Of a stretch of 64,000 nucleotides of DNA, positions 1 to 7,900 are shown in pieces. The notes below the pieces were generated by a model. That model ran no database searches, was not told where the DNA came from, and was given only the letters and a program-made list of their open reading frames with translations. The stretch lies in assembly GCA_045660265.1 (NCBI GenBank), contig JAZRDM010000033.1, forward strand, positions 1 to 64,000, given 5' to 3'. The stretch is from Scatosoma sp045660265 (lineage in GTDB: Bacteria; Bacillota; Clostridia; Christensenellales; Borkfalkiaceae). A program made the position numbers and the translations under genes. The stretch's first letter is position 1, and each line of letters begins with the position of its first letter.

Positions 1-113
1 CGAAGGGATAAAAACAAAGCAAGATGCAAGTTATACGCGAAGCGCGAGGCTTTCCGACGGGAGACGTACGCCTGTACGCGAGCGAGGAAAACGCAAGCGC
101 GACAAAGTATAAC
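1..113. repeat. Structured palindromic repeat, locus 1 copy 1
   Basis: First copy of a 113-base unit repeated 139 bases downstream with a single mismatch (position 97 versus 236). Nested complementary arms are visible: GTTATAC (30-36) with GTATAAC (107-113), TTTCC (51-55) with GGAAA (86-90), and CGTAC (65-69) with GTACG (74-78). Its 3' flank, 114-139, differs from that of copy 2, so the outermost arm (10-19) has no partner here. The array may continue left of the window. A 75-codon reading frame across both copies is a by-product of the repeat. Confidence 0.85.
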
Positions 114-139
114 ACCCTAGACTTACCGCCACGCAACTT

Positions 140-273
140 CGAAGGGATAAAAACAAAGCAAGATGCAAGTTATACGCGAAGCGCGAGGCTTTCCGACGGG
201 AGACGTACGCCTGTACGCGAGCGAGGAAAACGCAACCGCGACAAAGTATAACGACGCATATTCTTTGTTTTTA
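140..273. repeat. Structured palindromic repeat, locus 1 copy 2
   Basis: Second, more complete copy. Outer arm AAAAACAAAG (149-158) pairs with CTTTGTTTTT (263-272). Inside it ATGC (163-166) pairs with GCAT (256-259), GTTATAC (169-175) with GTATAAC (246-252), TTTCC (190-194) with GGAAA (225-229), and CGTAC (204-208) with GTACG (213-217). The segments beside the apical hairpin, GGGAG and GAGC, recur in the other loci. It ends just past the stop codon of the response regulator at 278, so it could lie in that gene's 3' untranslated region or serve as its transcription end. No transposase is nearby. Confidence 0.8.
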
Positions 274-277
274 ATAA

Positions 278-943
278 TTAGACTTCAAACTTATATCCCA
301 ACCCCCGCAAAGTTACGATAAACTTGCGGTATTCTTTCAAATTTCCGCGGAGCATTTTCACGTGCGTATCCACCGTTCTGTCGTCGCCGTAGAAATCAAA
401 CCCCCAAACGTCATACAACAGCTTTTCGCGAGTCAACGCAATCCCCTTGTTACGCACAAGGTAGAATAAAAGCTCGTATTCTTTCGGAGTCAACTCCGCC
501 TTTTCGCCGTCAACGTACACATTACGCCCAGCCATATCCACTTCCAAGCCCTCGAACTTCAACACTTCGTTTCCGCCCGCCGAGCCCTTTCTGCGCTTCG
601 CAACCGCGTGAATCCGCGCCATCACTTCCTTAGGCGAGAAAGGCTTAGTAACGTAGTCGTCAGCGCCGATTTCAAACGCAAACAGCTTGTCATATTCTTC
701 ACCTCTTGCAGAAAGCATAATCACGGGCAAGTCTTTAAATTTCCGAATTTCTTTCACCGCAGAAAAGCCGTCCAGCTTGGGCATCATGATATCCATCAAC
801 ACCAAATCGAAATCGTTTTCTTTGCACATTTTAACGGCTTCCATACCGTCAGCGGCCTCAAACGCCTCGTCGCCCTCAAACTCCACGTATTCGCGCAAAA
901 CCCCGCGGATCATTTCTTCATCATCTCCAATTAAAATTTTCAT
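278..943 (-). CDS. OmpR/PhoB-family response regulator
   Basis: DNA-binding response regulator of 221 residues. Residues 1-115 form a receiver domain with the acidic pair D7/D8, the phosphorylatable D51 (LMDIMMP) and the invariant K100 (VTKPF). The usual switch Thr is Ser (S78, MLSARG), a common variant. Residues 125-221 form a winged helix (ELTPKEYELL, RTVDTHVKMLRGNL, GLGYKFEV). The start is set at MKILIGDDEE because this is where receivers begin and GGAAAAAAC lies just upstream; an in-frame start seven codons earlier is less likely. No histidine kinase is present in the window, so its partner is unknown; a kinase could lie to the left, beyond the repeat. Family confidence is high, target genes unknown. 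Confidence 0.93.
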   Translation of the reverse strand: MKILIGDDEEMIRGVLREYVEFEGDEAFEAADGMEAVKMCKENDFDLVLMDIMMPKLDGFSAVKEIRKFKDLPVIMLSARGEEYDKLFAFEIGADDYVTKPFSPKEVMARIHAVAKRRKGSAGGNEVLKFEGLEVDMAGRNVYVDGEKAELTPKEYELLFYLVRNKGIALTREKLLYDVWGFDFYGDDRTVDTHVKMLRGNLKEYRKFIVTLRGLGYKFEV

Positions 944-1140
944 GTTTTTTCCTTCGACTGCCAACCAACCTGCAGTCTTTCCAGCTCAAATTTTCTTACC
1001 TTATAAATAAGGAACTCATTTTATGATACCCCTCTATTGTCAAAGGTAAACCAAATCATTGTGAAATTTCAATGAAAAGTCCACCGCCGCTTGCCCTTGC
1101 AAACTGCATTCACAAAAGCAATCCGGCGATTCTAAATCAA

Positions 1141-4100
1141 TTAGTCTTCCCATTCATCAAATTCAGGCAAATTATCATCGCCCGCTTCACCAGGTAAATA
1201 AGCGAAATCAACCGTTACGTTTTCAGGAATCGCATTTTCCCCAATGCTGATATTTTCCCACTCTACTTGATACCCTATAAAATAAATGGTCGTCAAGTTT
1301 TCGCAATTATAGAACGCCATGCTCCCAATACTCGTTACCCTATCATAAAGTTCAACCCGAGTCAATCCGTTACAACCATAGAACGCCTTCTCATCAATCG
1401 TCTCTATATTGCTATGCATTACAATACTCGTCAAGCTACTGCAACAGAAAAATGTATAGTCTTTAATTCTCGTTACGTTACCGGGAATTTTCACACTCTC
1501 CAACGCCTTGCAATAGTAAAATGCATAAATACCAATACTCGTTACACTATCGGGCATTACAACATTTTCCAAGCTTATACAATAATAAAACGCATAGCTT
1601 CCAATACTCATCACGCCGTCAGGGATTTCTACACTTGTTATATTTGTACAGTTATAAAAAGCCTCATCCCCAATCTCTTTCACCGGCAACCCTTCATACG
1701 TTGCAGGAATAACAATCTCCGTATCCGTACAATCGCCAATCCCCGTTACAATGTAATAAGTTTCATCCTCAGAAAGCGTATATTCTAATCCTACGCTTGC
1801 AGGCTCAACAATACACTCCCAAACGGTCGGCACATCGTTTTCATCATAATGCCAAAAATAGCCTTCAACAGTCGGCTCGTTCTCGCTGTAATAATAAACG
1901 GTTGCGCTTGTTAAATTATCGTTCTCCGAAGCAATCGCAATATTCTCCCAATCGCTTTCCGTACCGTTATAATAAATCGAAGTCAACTTTTTACAAAGAC
2001 TAAATACCTCAATTCCAATACTCTTCACGCCATTACCAATTACCACGCTCGTTAAACCCTTACAGGAATTAAACGCACGGCTTTCAATACTTTCCACGCT
2101 GTCAGGAATTACAATACTCGTCAAACTACTGCAATAAGCAAATGCAAGGCTTCCAATACTCGTTACACTGTCGCCAATTACCACACTCGTTAAGCCAGTG
2201 CAATAATAAAACGCCCATTCCCCAATACTTGTAACACTGTTAGGTATTACTACACTCGTCAATCTATAGCAATTATCGAACGCATAATCCCCAATACTCG
2301 TCACGCTGTCAGGAATCACTATACTCGTCAAGCCATCACACACATAAAACGCACGATACCCAATCTCTTTCACAGGCAATTTTTTATACGTTGCAGGAAT
2401 AACAATCTCCGTATCCGTACATCTGCCGATTCCCGTTACAATATAATACGTACCATCTTCCGAACGCGTATATTCTAAGCCTCTGCTTGCAAACTCTTCG
2501 TACGTCCAAACCGTCGGCTTTCCATCCGCATCATAATACCAGAAATTGCCATCTTCCATCGGCTCGTTTTCGCTGTAATAATAAACGGTTGCATTTATAA
2601 AAGCATCATTGTTGTATCCAAAAATAGATATAGTCCCAAATTCTTCCGCCGTGCCTTTATAATATACGTTTGCCAAATGATAACAATCAGAGAATGCTAG
2701 ACTCCCAATACTTGTTACACTGCTAGGAAGTACCACACTTTCCAAGCTATAACAATGAGAGAACGTTGCATATCCAATATCTGTTACGCCATCAGGAATT
2801 ATCACACTCGTCAAGCTTTCACAGCTAGAAAATGCACCGCTTCCGATACTCGTTACACTGTCAGGAATTACCACGTTCGTCAACCCATAACATAAGCTAA
2901 ACGCGGAACCACCAATACTTGTTACGCCGTTAGAAATAATTACGCTCGTCAAATTCTTGCTATAAGAAAAAGCAGACGCACCAATACTTGTTACGCTATC
3001 CGCAACAATAAATTCCGTTGCCTCTTTTCCAAGCGCATATTTTACCAACACCGTTCCGTCTTTAGTATACAAATCTCCGTCAATCGACTGATACGCCTCG
3101 TTCTTTTCACTTACGACAATTTCCAGCAACTTGTTACAAGCATTAAACGCACTGCCAGAAATGCTTATCAATCCTTCTCCAATGAAAACGCTTTCCAAAT
3201 TCTTACAATTACTGAAAGTCTGACCCGTAAGACTCATTTTCCCATCTCCAAGAGAGACGCTCGTTAAATTATAACAACTAGAAAAAGCTCCCCCCTCAAC
3301 TAACTCAACGCTATCAGGAAGTTCCACTCTCGTCAAGCCACCACACCCAAAAAACGCACACATTCCAATCGAAATAACCCCATAGGGAATTTCCACGCTC
3401 GTCAAATAGGGCGCACCGCTAAATACATCATTTGCAATACGCTCCACACCGTCAGGGATAACAAAGGAAGCATCCGTTTTCCTAAGCGCATATTGCATCA
3501 ACGTTTTCATATCTTTCGTATACAAATTTCCGTCTATCGATTGATAATGTTCATTGTTTTCATCTACCTCAATACTTTCTAAATCAGTACAATAGCCAAA
3601 CGCTGTTTCTTCAATAAGCATCACACTTTCAGGGATAAACAAATTCAATGCATTAGATTGATGAAACGCACGTTCTCCTATCGCCAATACGCCGTTAGAA
3701 AGGGTAATATTTTCCAAATAATAACAATTATCAAATGCATAACGCCCAATTATCTCCACGCTTCCAGGAATAACAACGCTCGTTAATTGTTCTTGATATT
3801 GAAATGCATTCGCCGCGATTTCACGCACAGGCAACCCCTTATATTTCGAAGGAATCACAAGCTCCGTTTCCGTACAACTGCCAATTCCTGTTACAATGTA
3901 ATAGCTATCGTCCGCGCTCAATTCATATTCCAAGCCCAACTCTTGCTTACACCAAACACATTCGCCGTCTTTATAGCTATGGTAATCCAAAACCGCCAAA
4001 ATTTGCGCCTTTGCGTCGTCGCATTCCACGCACGTTTTCAGCTTAAAGCCTGCGTTTTGGCATGTCGGCTCTTGCATAACTACCCAATCGGTATAGGTAT

Positions 4101-5442
4101 GCGTGTGCATTTCTTCTCTAATTTTACCGCAATTAAACGTTTCGCCATTCGTCAAGGTTACGATAAGCTCGCCGTTATCGTTAATTTCTACTTTTTCAAC
4201 GCCAACGCCTTGTTCGCCTTGAGGTCCTTGTTCGCCGTCTTGTCCTACGACCACGCCGCAGTTAAAGCTCGAACCGTTCGTCAACGTTACGATAAGCTCG
4301 CCGTTATCGTTAATTTCTACTTTTTCAACGCCAACGCCTTGAACCTCTTGTTCACCTTTATCGCCTTGGGGCCCTTGAGGACCAATAGGGCCTTGTTCAC
4401 CCTGTTCCCCTTGTTCGCCGTCTTGTCCTACGACCACGCCGCAGTTAAAGTTCGAACCGTTCGTCAAGGTTACGATAAGCTCGCCGTTATCGTTAATTTC
4501 AACCTTTTCAACGCCAACGCCTTGAACCCCTTGTTCGCCTTGTTCTCCCTGAGGGCCTTGAGGACCAACGGGGCCTTGTTCGCCGTCTTCGCCAACCACT
4601 TTACCGCAGTTAAAACTCGAACCGTTCGTCAAGGTTACGATAAGCTCGCCATTATCGTTAATTTCAACCTTTTCAACGCCAACGCCTTGAACCCCTTGTT
4701 CGCCTTGAATACCTTGTTCACCTTTATCGCCTTGGGGCCCTTGAGGACCAATAGGGCCTTGTTCACCCTGCTCCCCTTGTTCGCCGTCCTCGCCGACAAC
4801 CTTGCCAACGTTTTCCCAAGTGTTGTCGTTATAATACACAATCAAACAACCGTCCACAATTTCCGTACGTAAAATACTCTTTGCATTCGTAACCGTAAAC
4901 GACGTTTTGTTTCCGTCCGTATATTTAATTTCGTATGTATCGATAAGGCCAACCGTACCAATCAGCGTAATGCTTTCAATACCTACGCCATCGTCGCCTT
5001 TATTCCCTTTGTCTCCCTTATCACCCTTATCGCCTTTTACTTGCGCGGGTTTGCCGGTATCCTTGCCGTCAATATGCCAATTGCCGTTTTCGCCAATCGT
5101 AGGCGTTTGACCGTCCTTGCCGTTTTCCACGCCAAGCTCACCACAATCAATTTGATTGCCGTTCGTAAGCGTCAAATACAATCTGCCGTCTTGTACCGTC
5201 GCTTCCGAAACGCTAATACCGTCTGCGCCCTTTTCGCCTTTAAACATAGCGATAAGCTCTTCCAAAGTGCCTTCATAGCCAGCTTCCTGTGCCATTGCAT
5301 ACACCGTTTCTATTTGAAGCGCGTACAACCCCTCGTTTTCTTCTTCCGAAGTGGAGCCGCTCGTGAAATTACAAGCCGTAAGCGAAGCAAAAGTGGATAC
5401 GCCAAGTGCAATCGCAGCAAATTTTTTCCAAAGATTCTTCAT
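1141..5442 (-). CDS. Giant collagen-like / BspA-type leucine-rich-repeat lipoprotein
   Basis: Putative cell-surface protein of 1433 residues. A signal peptide ends in a lipobox (SLTAC), predicting a lipid-anchored exported protein. Residues about 130-160 and several blocks at about 210-430 are Gly-X-Y collagen-like tracts (GDKGDKGDKG, GPIGPQGPQG). They alternate with four copies of a beta-rich module (VGVEKVEINDNGELIVTLTN). A short His/Cys module (HTHTYTDW, then paired cysteines) follows near 445-495. From about 515 to the end there are tandem BspA/LRR_5 repeats (VVIPDSVTSIGDYAFYNC type) in three blocks, separated by YTLSEDETYYIVTGIG-like spacers. The start at 5442 is chosen because AAGGAG sits nine bases upstream and it begins the signal peptide; an upstream ATG at 5469 coincides with the predicted transcription start. 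BspA-like proteins are known as adhesins; the ligand here is unknown. Confidence 0.9.
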   Translation of the reverse strand: MKNLWKKFAAIALGVSTFASLTACNFTSGSTSEEENEGLYALQIETVYAMAQEAGYEGTLEELIAMFKGEKGADGISVSEATVQDGRLYLTLTNGNQIDCGELGVENGKDGQTPTIGENGNWHIDGKDTGKPAQVKGDKGDKGDKGNKGDDGVGIESITLIGTVGLIDTYEIKYTDGNKTSFTVTNAKSILRTEIVDGCLIVYYNDNTWENVGKVVGEDGEQGEQGEQGPIGPQGPQGDKGEQGIQGEQGVQGVGVEKVEINDNGELIVTLTNGSSFNCGKVVGEDGEQGPVGPQGPQGEQGEQGVQGVGVEKVEINDNGELIVTLTNGSNFNCGVVVGQDGEQGEQGEQGPIGPQGPQGDKGEQEVQGVGVEKVEINDNGELIVTLTNGSSFNCGVVVGQDGEQGPQGEQGVGVEKVEINDNGELIVTLTNGETFNCGKIREEMHTHTYTDWVVMQEPTCQNAGFKLKTCVECDDAKAQILAVLDYHSYKDGECVWCKQELGLEYELSADDSYYIVTGIGSCTETELVIPSKYKGLPVREIAANAFQYQEQLTSVVIPGSVEIIGRYAFDNCYYLENITLSNGVLAIGERAFHQSNALNLFIPESVMLIEETAFGYCTDLESIEVDENNEHYQSIDGNLYTKDMKTLMQYALRKTDASFVIPDGVERIANDVFSGAPYLTSVEIPYGVISIGMCAFFGCGGLTRVELPDSVELVEGGAFSSCYNLTSVSLGDGKMSLTGQTFSNCKNLESVFIGEGLISISGSAFNACNKLLEIVVSEKNEAYQSIDGDLYTKDGTVLVKYALGKEATEFIVADSVTSIGASAFSYSKNLTSVIISNGVTSIGGSAFSLCYGLTNVVIPDSVTSIGSGAFSSCESLTSVIIPDGVTDIGYATFSHCYSLESVVLPSSVTSIGSLAFSDCYHLANVYYKGTAEEFGTISIFGYNNDAFINATVYYYSENEPMEDGNFWYYDADGKPTVWTYEEFASRGLEYTRSEDGTYYIVTGIGRCTDTEIVIPATYKKLPVKEIGYRAFYVCDGLTSIVIPDSVTSIGDYAFDNCYRLTSVVIPNSVTSIGEWAFYYCTGLTSVVIGDSVTSIGSLAFAYCSSLTSIVIPDSVESIESRAFNSCKGLTSVVIGNGVKSIGIEVFSLCKKLTSIYYNGTESDWENIAIASENDNLTSATVYYYSENEPTVEGYFWHYDENDVPTVWECIVEPASVGLEYTLSEDETYYIVTGIGDCTDTEIVIPATYEGLPVKEIGDEAFYNCTNITSVEIPDGVMSIGSYAFYYCISLENVVMPDSVTSIGIYAFYYCKALESVKIPGNVTRIKDYTFFCCSSLTSIVMHSNIETIDEKAFYGCNGLTRVELYDRVTSIGSMAFYNCENLTTIYFIGYQVEWENISIGENAIPENVTVDFAYLPGEAGDDNLPEFDEWED
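4148..4800 (-). repeat. Intragenic tandem repeats coding collagen-like and beta modules
   Basis: Four near-identical units, beginning near 4148, 4273, 4455 and 4619, lie inside the giant lipoprotein gene. Each encodes the module VEINDNGELIVTLTNG followed by a Gly-X-Y tract of variable length (roughly 120-180 bases per unit). DNA identity between units is high, much higher than protein function would require. This suggests recent duplication and the potential for length variation by recombination or slippage. Confidence 0.85.
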
Positions 5443-5474
5443 AGTTTCATACTCCTTGAATTTCTTCATTTTTT

Positions 5475-5503
5475 ATTGTACCACCATTTTTAAAAAATGT
5501 CAA
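5475..5503 (-). promoter_or_regulatory. Sigma-A promoter of the giant lipoprotein gene
   Basis: Reading leftward, TTGACA (complement of 5498-5503), 17 bases, TACAAT (complement of 5475-5480). The start of transcription would fall near 5468, giving a leader of about 25 bases and supporting the ATG at 5442. Confidence 0.8.
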
Positions 5504-5542
5504 CCATATCCAACCATTATAAAACATAGTTTTATACACAAA

Positions 5543-5575
5543 AAAACGGCGGATTTTTTAAACCCACCGTTTTAT
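5543..5575 (-). terminator. Terminator of the GIY-YIG gene
   Basis: Stem AAAACGGYGG / CCGCCGTTTT with an AT-rich loop, followed on the minus strand by a T run. It lies directly after the GIY-YIG stop codon and upstream of the lipoprotein promoter. Confidence 0.8.
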
Positions 5576-5576
5576 T

Positions 5577-6089
5577 TTAGCCTTTATTCCCTCTCGTACG
5601 GTTATACCCTTTTCCGTACGCTTCGTATCTGCTGATTGCCACTCGTTCCAATTCGTTTAACGAATGAAAACCGCTCCCCTGCAAAGGGATCATCTGAATG
5701 GTAAATCTATCACCATTACGGTAATCTGCATAAACCCTACCGTTACCGCTTCCCGTCAAATGCATATTCACGCGATTCAATAGTTGCTGACCTTGCCCCA
5801 CGTAATATTTATTTTTCGTTTGATTATATAGTATGTACACGCCCGGCATTTCAGGACTGATTTTACAAGCCAAAGTCCCCCTTCTCAACGCAAAAAATTC
5901 GCTCGGCGTATATGTTTTAATCTCAATAAACGATTCCTCTCGTTCTCTCTCCCTTCTTTTTACCGCGCAAGCAATAAGTACAATCGCAACGATTAAAAGC
6001 ACCGCGCCAACGGCAATCGCTATCCAAACCTTCAAATCAATGCCCGCAAAAAATTGCTCTACCTGACTTACAGTATTTTCATCTACCAT
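5577..6089 (-). CDS. Membrane-anchored GIY-YIG domain protein
   Basis: Protein of 170 residues. One hydrophobic segment (about 18-42, VWIAIAVGAVLLIVAIVLIA) is followed by a basic stretch (KRREREREE), consistent with a single N-terminal membrane anchor and a cytoplasmic domain. The C-terminal half is a GIY-YIG fold: PGVYILY, then KYYVGQG; an Arg in LLNRVNMH; Glu in LNELERVAI; and Asn in GYNRTRGN, the positions used for catalysis in this nuclease superfamily. The gene has AGGAG upstream of the ATG. It is divergent from a small XRE gene and the two promoters overlap. Whether it cuts nucleic acid at the membrane, or has another role, is not shown by sequence. Confidence 0.82.
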   Translation of the reverse strand: MVDENTVSQVEQFFAGIDLKVWIAIAVGAVLLIVAIVLIACAVKRREREREESFIEIKTYTPSEFFALRRGTLACKISPEMPGVYILYNQTKNKYYVGQGQQLLNRVNMHLTGSGNGRVYADYRNGDRFTIQMIPLQGSGFHSLNELERVAISRYEAYGKGYNRTRGNKG

Positions 6090-6128
6090 AATCCCCGATT
6101 CTCCTCGTTTTTAAAATTTTCTATATTG

Positions 6129-6157
6129 AATATACTCTATTTATCGACAATTGTCAA
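6129..6157 (-). promoter_or_regulatory. Promoter of the GIY-YIG gene
   Basis: Minus-strand TTGACA (6152-6157), 17 bases, TATATT (6129-6134). The -35 box shares bases with the divergent promoter of the XRE gene, and both overlap the perfect palindrome GACAATTGTC at 6146-6155, a plausible operator. Confidence 0.78.
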
Positions 6158-6179
6158 GTAAATGAGTATGTTTTATACT
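6151..6179 (+). promoter_or_regulatory. Promoter of the XRE gene at 6198
   Basis: TTGTCA (6151-6156), 17 bases, TATACT (6174-6179). It is oriented away from the GIY-YIG promoter with an overlapping -35 region, so one bound repressor could control both. Confidence 0.72.
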
Positions 6180-6197
6180 ATAAACAAGGAGAAAAAA

Positions 6198-6410
6198 ATG
6201 ATTTCATACGCACCCTTTTACAAAACCCTGCAAGAGAAAAATATTTCAACCTATAAGCTCGTCAATACTTATCATATAAGTCGAAGCTTATTAGACCGCT
6301 TGAAACACGATAAACCTATTAGCACCGTAACCTTAAACGACCTTTGCAACATTTTAGAATGCAAGGTGGAAGATATCATTCTTTTTATCTCTGATTGCAA
6401 AAATGAATAA
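6198..6410 (+). CDS. Small XRE/Cro-type helix-turn-helix regulator
   Basis: A 70-residue DNA-binding protein made almost entirely of one Cro/C1-type HTH: FYKTLQEKNIS, TYKLVNTYHISRSLLDRLKH (recognition region), then TVTLNDLCNILECKVEDII, the usual end of this fold. The start at 6198 is chosen because AAGGAG lies seven bases upstream; a further upstream ATG at 6162 precedes the -10 box and would not be transcribed. It is divergent from the membrane GIY-YIG gene, so it probably controls that gene and itself (inference). It ends in a bidirectional terminator shared with the ylmC-like gene. Confidence 0.83.
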   Translation: MISYAPFYKTLQEKNISTYKLVNTYHISRSLLDRLKHDKPISTVTLNDLCNILECKVEDIILFISDCKNE

Positions 6411-6446
6411 ACGGCGGATTTCAACCGAAACCCGCCGTTTTATTTT
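6409..6446. terminator. Bidirectional terminator between XRE and ylmC-like genes
   Basis: Stem AAACGGCGG (6409-6417) / CCGCCGTTT (6432-6440), with a T run on the plus side and an A-rich start that serves the minus side. It separates two convergent genes. Confidence 0.85.
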
Positions 6447-6793
6447 TATTCGTATTCGTCGAAACTGCGTCTGCTGTCCCCGACGTCCAGCCGATTGTAC
6501 CCCGCCGCGCAATGCTGCGGGCATTTTTTCTCCTTTTCTTCTTTGGGTTTATCACAGCCCCGCTTTTTCGGCTCGCCAACGTCCACCAAAATTACGTCGT
6601 CCCCAATTTTGACAATGCACTTCATCTCCACAAACATTTTTTTTGAACATAACCCCTTCCCGTCCGGCACTAAAATTCCAAGCACTTTATTTTCAGGATA
6701 AGAAAAAGTCAAATCGCACACTCTCCCCAATTTACTGCCGTCTGCCGTATTCACCACCTCTTTTGCCCGAAGCTCCGAAAAACTAATTTGCAT
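6446..6793 (-). CDS. YlmC/YmxH-family sporulation protein (PRC-barrel)
   Basis: A 115-residue protein with a single PRC-barrel-like beta domain: MQISFSELRAKEVVN, DGSKLGRVCDLTF, NKVLGILVPDG, then IVKIGDDVILVDV. This matches the YlmC/YmxH family found in spore formers. The C-terminal tail is charged and contains two Cys (CDKPKEEKEKKCPQHC). The start at 6793 is chosen because it begins the domain and has AAGGAG upstream; longer in-frame versions lack support. In Clostridia this gene usually sits next to sigG, and here it is divergent from spoIIGA. Its molecular role is not established; the link to sporulation is by family and context. Confidence 0.82.
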   Translation of the reverse strand: MQISFSELRAKEVVNTADGSKLGRVCDLTFSYPENKVLGILVPDGKGLCSKKMFVEMKCIVKIGDDVILVDVGEPKKRGCDKPKEEKEKKCPQHCAAGYNRLDVGDSRRSFDEYE

Positions 6794-6935
6794 ATTACCG
6801 CTCTCTCCTTCTCTTTTTTCAATCCTTGGGAGAAAAATTCCCCCCACAATTTCAATATATGACAACGAAAAAATTTTTGTGTCAAAATTTCGTGTTTTTC
6901 GTCTTTTTTTAATTTTTGAAAAAACACAGGCTCGC

Positions 6936-7046
6936 GCCTTTTGCCATAAGGGATTTTCGACAATTAAACCGCTTTTTCGACGTTTTAATTTACGCGTTTT
7001 TTCTTTTTTTCTGCTATACTGCCCTCAAAGCCTTTTGCCATCAGGG
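6936..7046 (+). promoter_or_regulatory. spoIIGA promoter region with Spo0A boxes and flanking direct repeats
   Basis: An exact Spo0A-box core, TTCGACA (6956-6962), and a one-mismatch copy, TTCGACG (6976-6982), lie upstream of a TATACT -10 box (7015-7020). A weak -35-like TTTACG lies at about 6989-6994, with a longer than normal spacer. This resembles the B. subtilis spoIIG promoter, where phosphorylated Spo0A activates sigma-A despite poor spacing. A 17-base direct repeat with one mismatch brackets the region (6936-6952 and 7030-7046). Confidence 0.65.
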
Positions 7047-7060
7047 CTAACGAGATTTTT

Positions 7061-7870
7061 ATGGAAATATATATCGAATACGCGCTCTTTCAAAATTTCA
7101 TCATAGACGCCCTTTTGCTTTATTTAGCGCTTAACATTTCTAAACAGCCTATTTCGTACACGCGAATTTGCGTTTCCGCCTTATGCGGAGCGGGATTCGC
7201 CCTATTGTTCCCCTTGCTATCCCTGCCCAAATTTTTTGCGTTTTTATTAAAATTCAGCGTCGGAGCGTTTCTTCCGTTTCTCGCCACAAAACCCAAAAAT
7301 CAAGGGGGCATGTACGCGTTGAGTTTTGTTTTTTTCTTCGCTCTCACCTTTTTTTTCGGCGGTGCACTAACAGCATTTTATCAAATTTTTCAACTAGATT
7401 ATTCGTTTCAAAACGGCTATATTGCAGAAACCCAACCGCTCTCACTTGTTCTTTGTGGATGCATCATTTTAAGTGTTTTTACCATAAAAATTACCCAAAA
7501 ACTGTATTTTGAGCGCAAAATTCGCTGTTTTTATTATCAATGCGAACTAATAACGCCTCTTAAAACAATACAAACCGTCGGATTTTTAGACAGCGGAAAT
7601 TTGGCTTGTTTTTCTTCAATCCCTGTCTGTTTTCTTACTCCAAAACTGCTGCTTGAAGTGATAGATACGGGGCAGGTATTTGATGAAATGCAAATTACGA
7701 CGATAAACGGCGTAAAAAAAATAAAAATTTTTAAAGGGCCGATTTTGAAGATATATTTTGAAAACGGCGAGCATATAGTAAAAGAGCCTTACTTTTCTTC
7801 CTCCACCTCACTTAAAAATAAAAATTATCAACTGCTGTTATCACCGTTTTTATTACATGAAAAAAGTTAA
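7061..7870 (+). CDS. spoIIGA: Sigma-E processing peptidase SpoIIGA
   Basis: Integral membrane aspartic protease that removes the pro-sequence of sigma-E in the mother cell. The 269-residue protein has an N-terminal half with about five hydrophobic segments (beginning MEIYIEYALFQNFIID, the family signature). The soluble C-terminal half carries the catalytic motif GFLDSGN near residue 177. A matching ITTINGVKK strand lies further on. It is followed after 30 bases by sigE, the standard arrangement. The ribosome-binding site is weak, which may limit expression. The upstream region has Spo0A boxes. Identity is secure from motif and neighbour. Confidence 0.93.
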   Translation: MEIYIEYALFQNFIIDALLLYLALNISKQPISYTRICVSALCGAGFALLFPLLSLPKFFAFLLKFSVGAFLPFLATKPKNQGGMYALSFVFFFALTFFFGGALTAFYQIFQLDYSFQNGYIAETQPLSLVLCGCIILSVFTIKITQKLYFERKIRCFYYQCELITPLKTIQTVGFLDSGNLACFSSIPVCFLTPKLLLEVIDTGQVFDEMQITTINGVKKIKIFKGPILKIYFENGEHIVKEPYFSSSTSLKNKNYQLLLSPFLLHEKS

Positions 7871-7900
7871 AAAGCTAAAAAACATACATAAGGAGTTCTT

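Noticed and set aside
24..251. 75-codon plus-strand reading frame
   Set aside because: It lies wholly in the tandem structured repeat, has no ribosome-binding site, and its codons repeat because the DNA does.
1..273. CRISPR array
   Set aside because: Only two long copies, without regular short spacers, and no cas genes.
3787..4872. 361-codon plus-strand frame opposite the giant lipoprotein
   Set aside because: It is the antisense of the internal repeats, with low-complexity translation and no ribosome-binding site.
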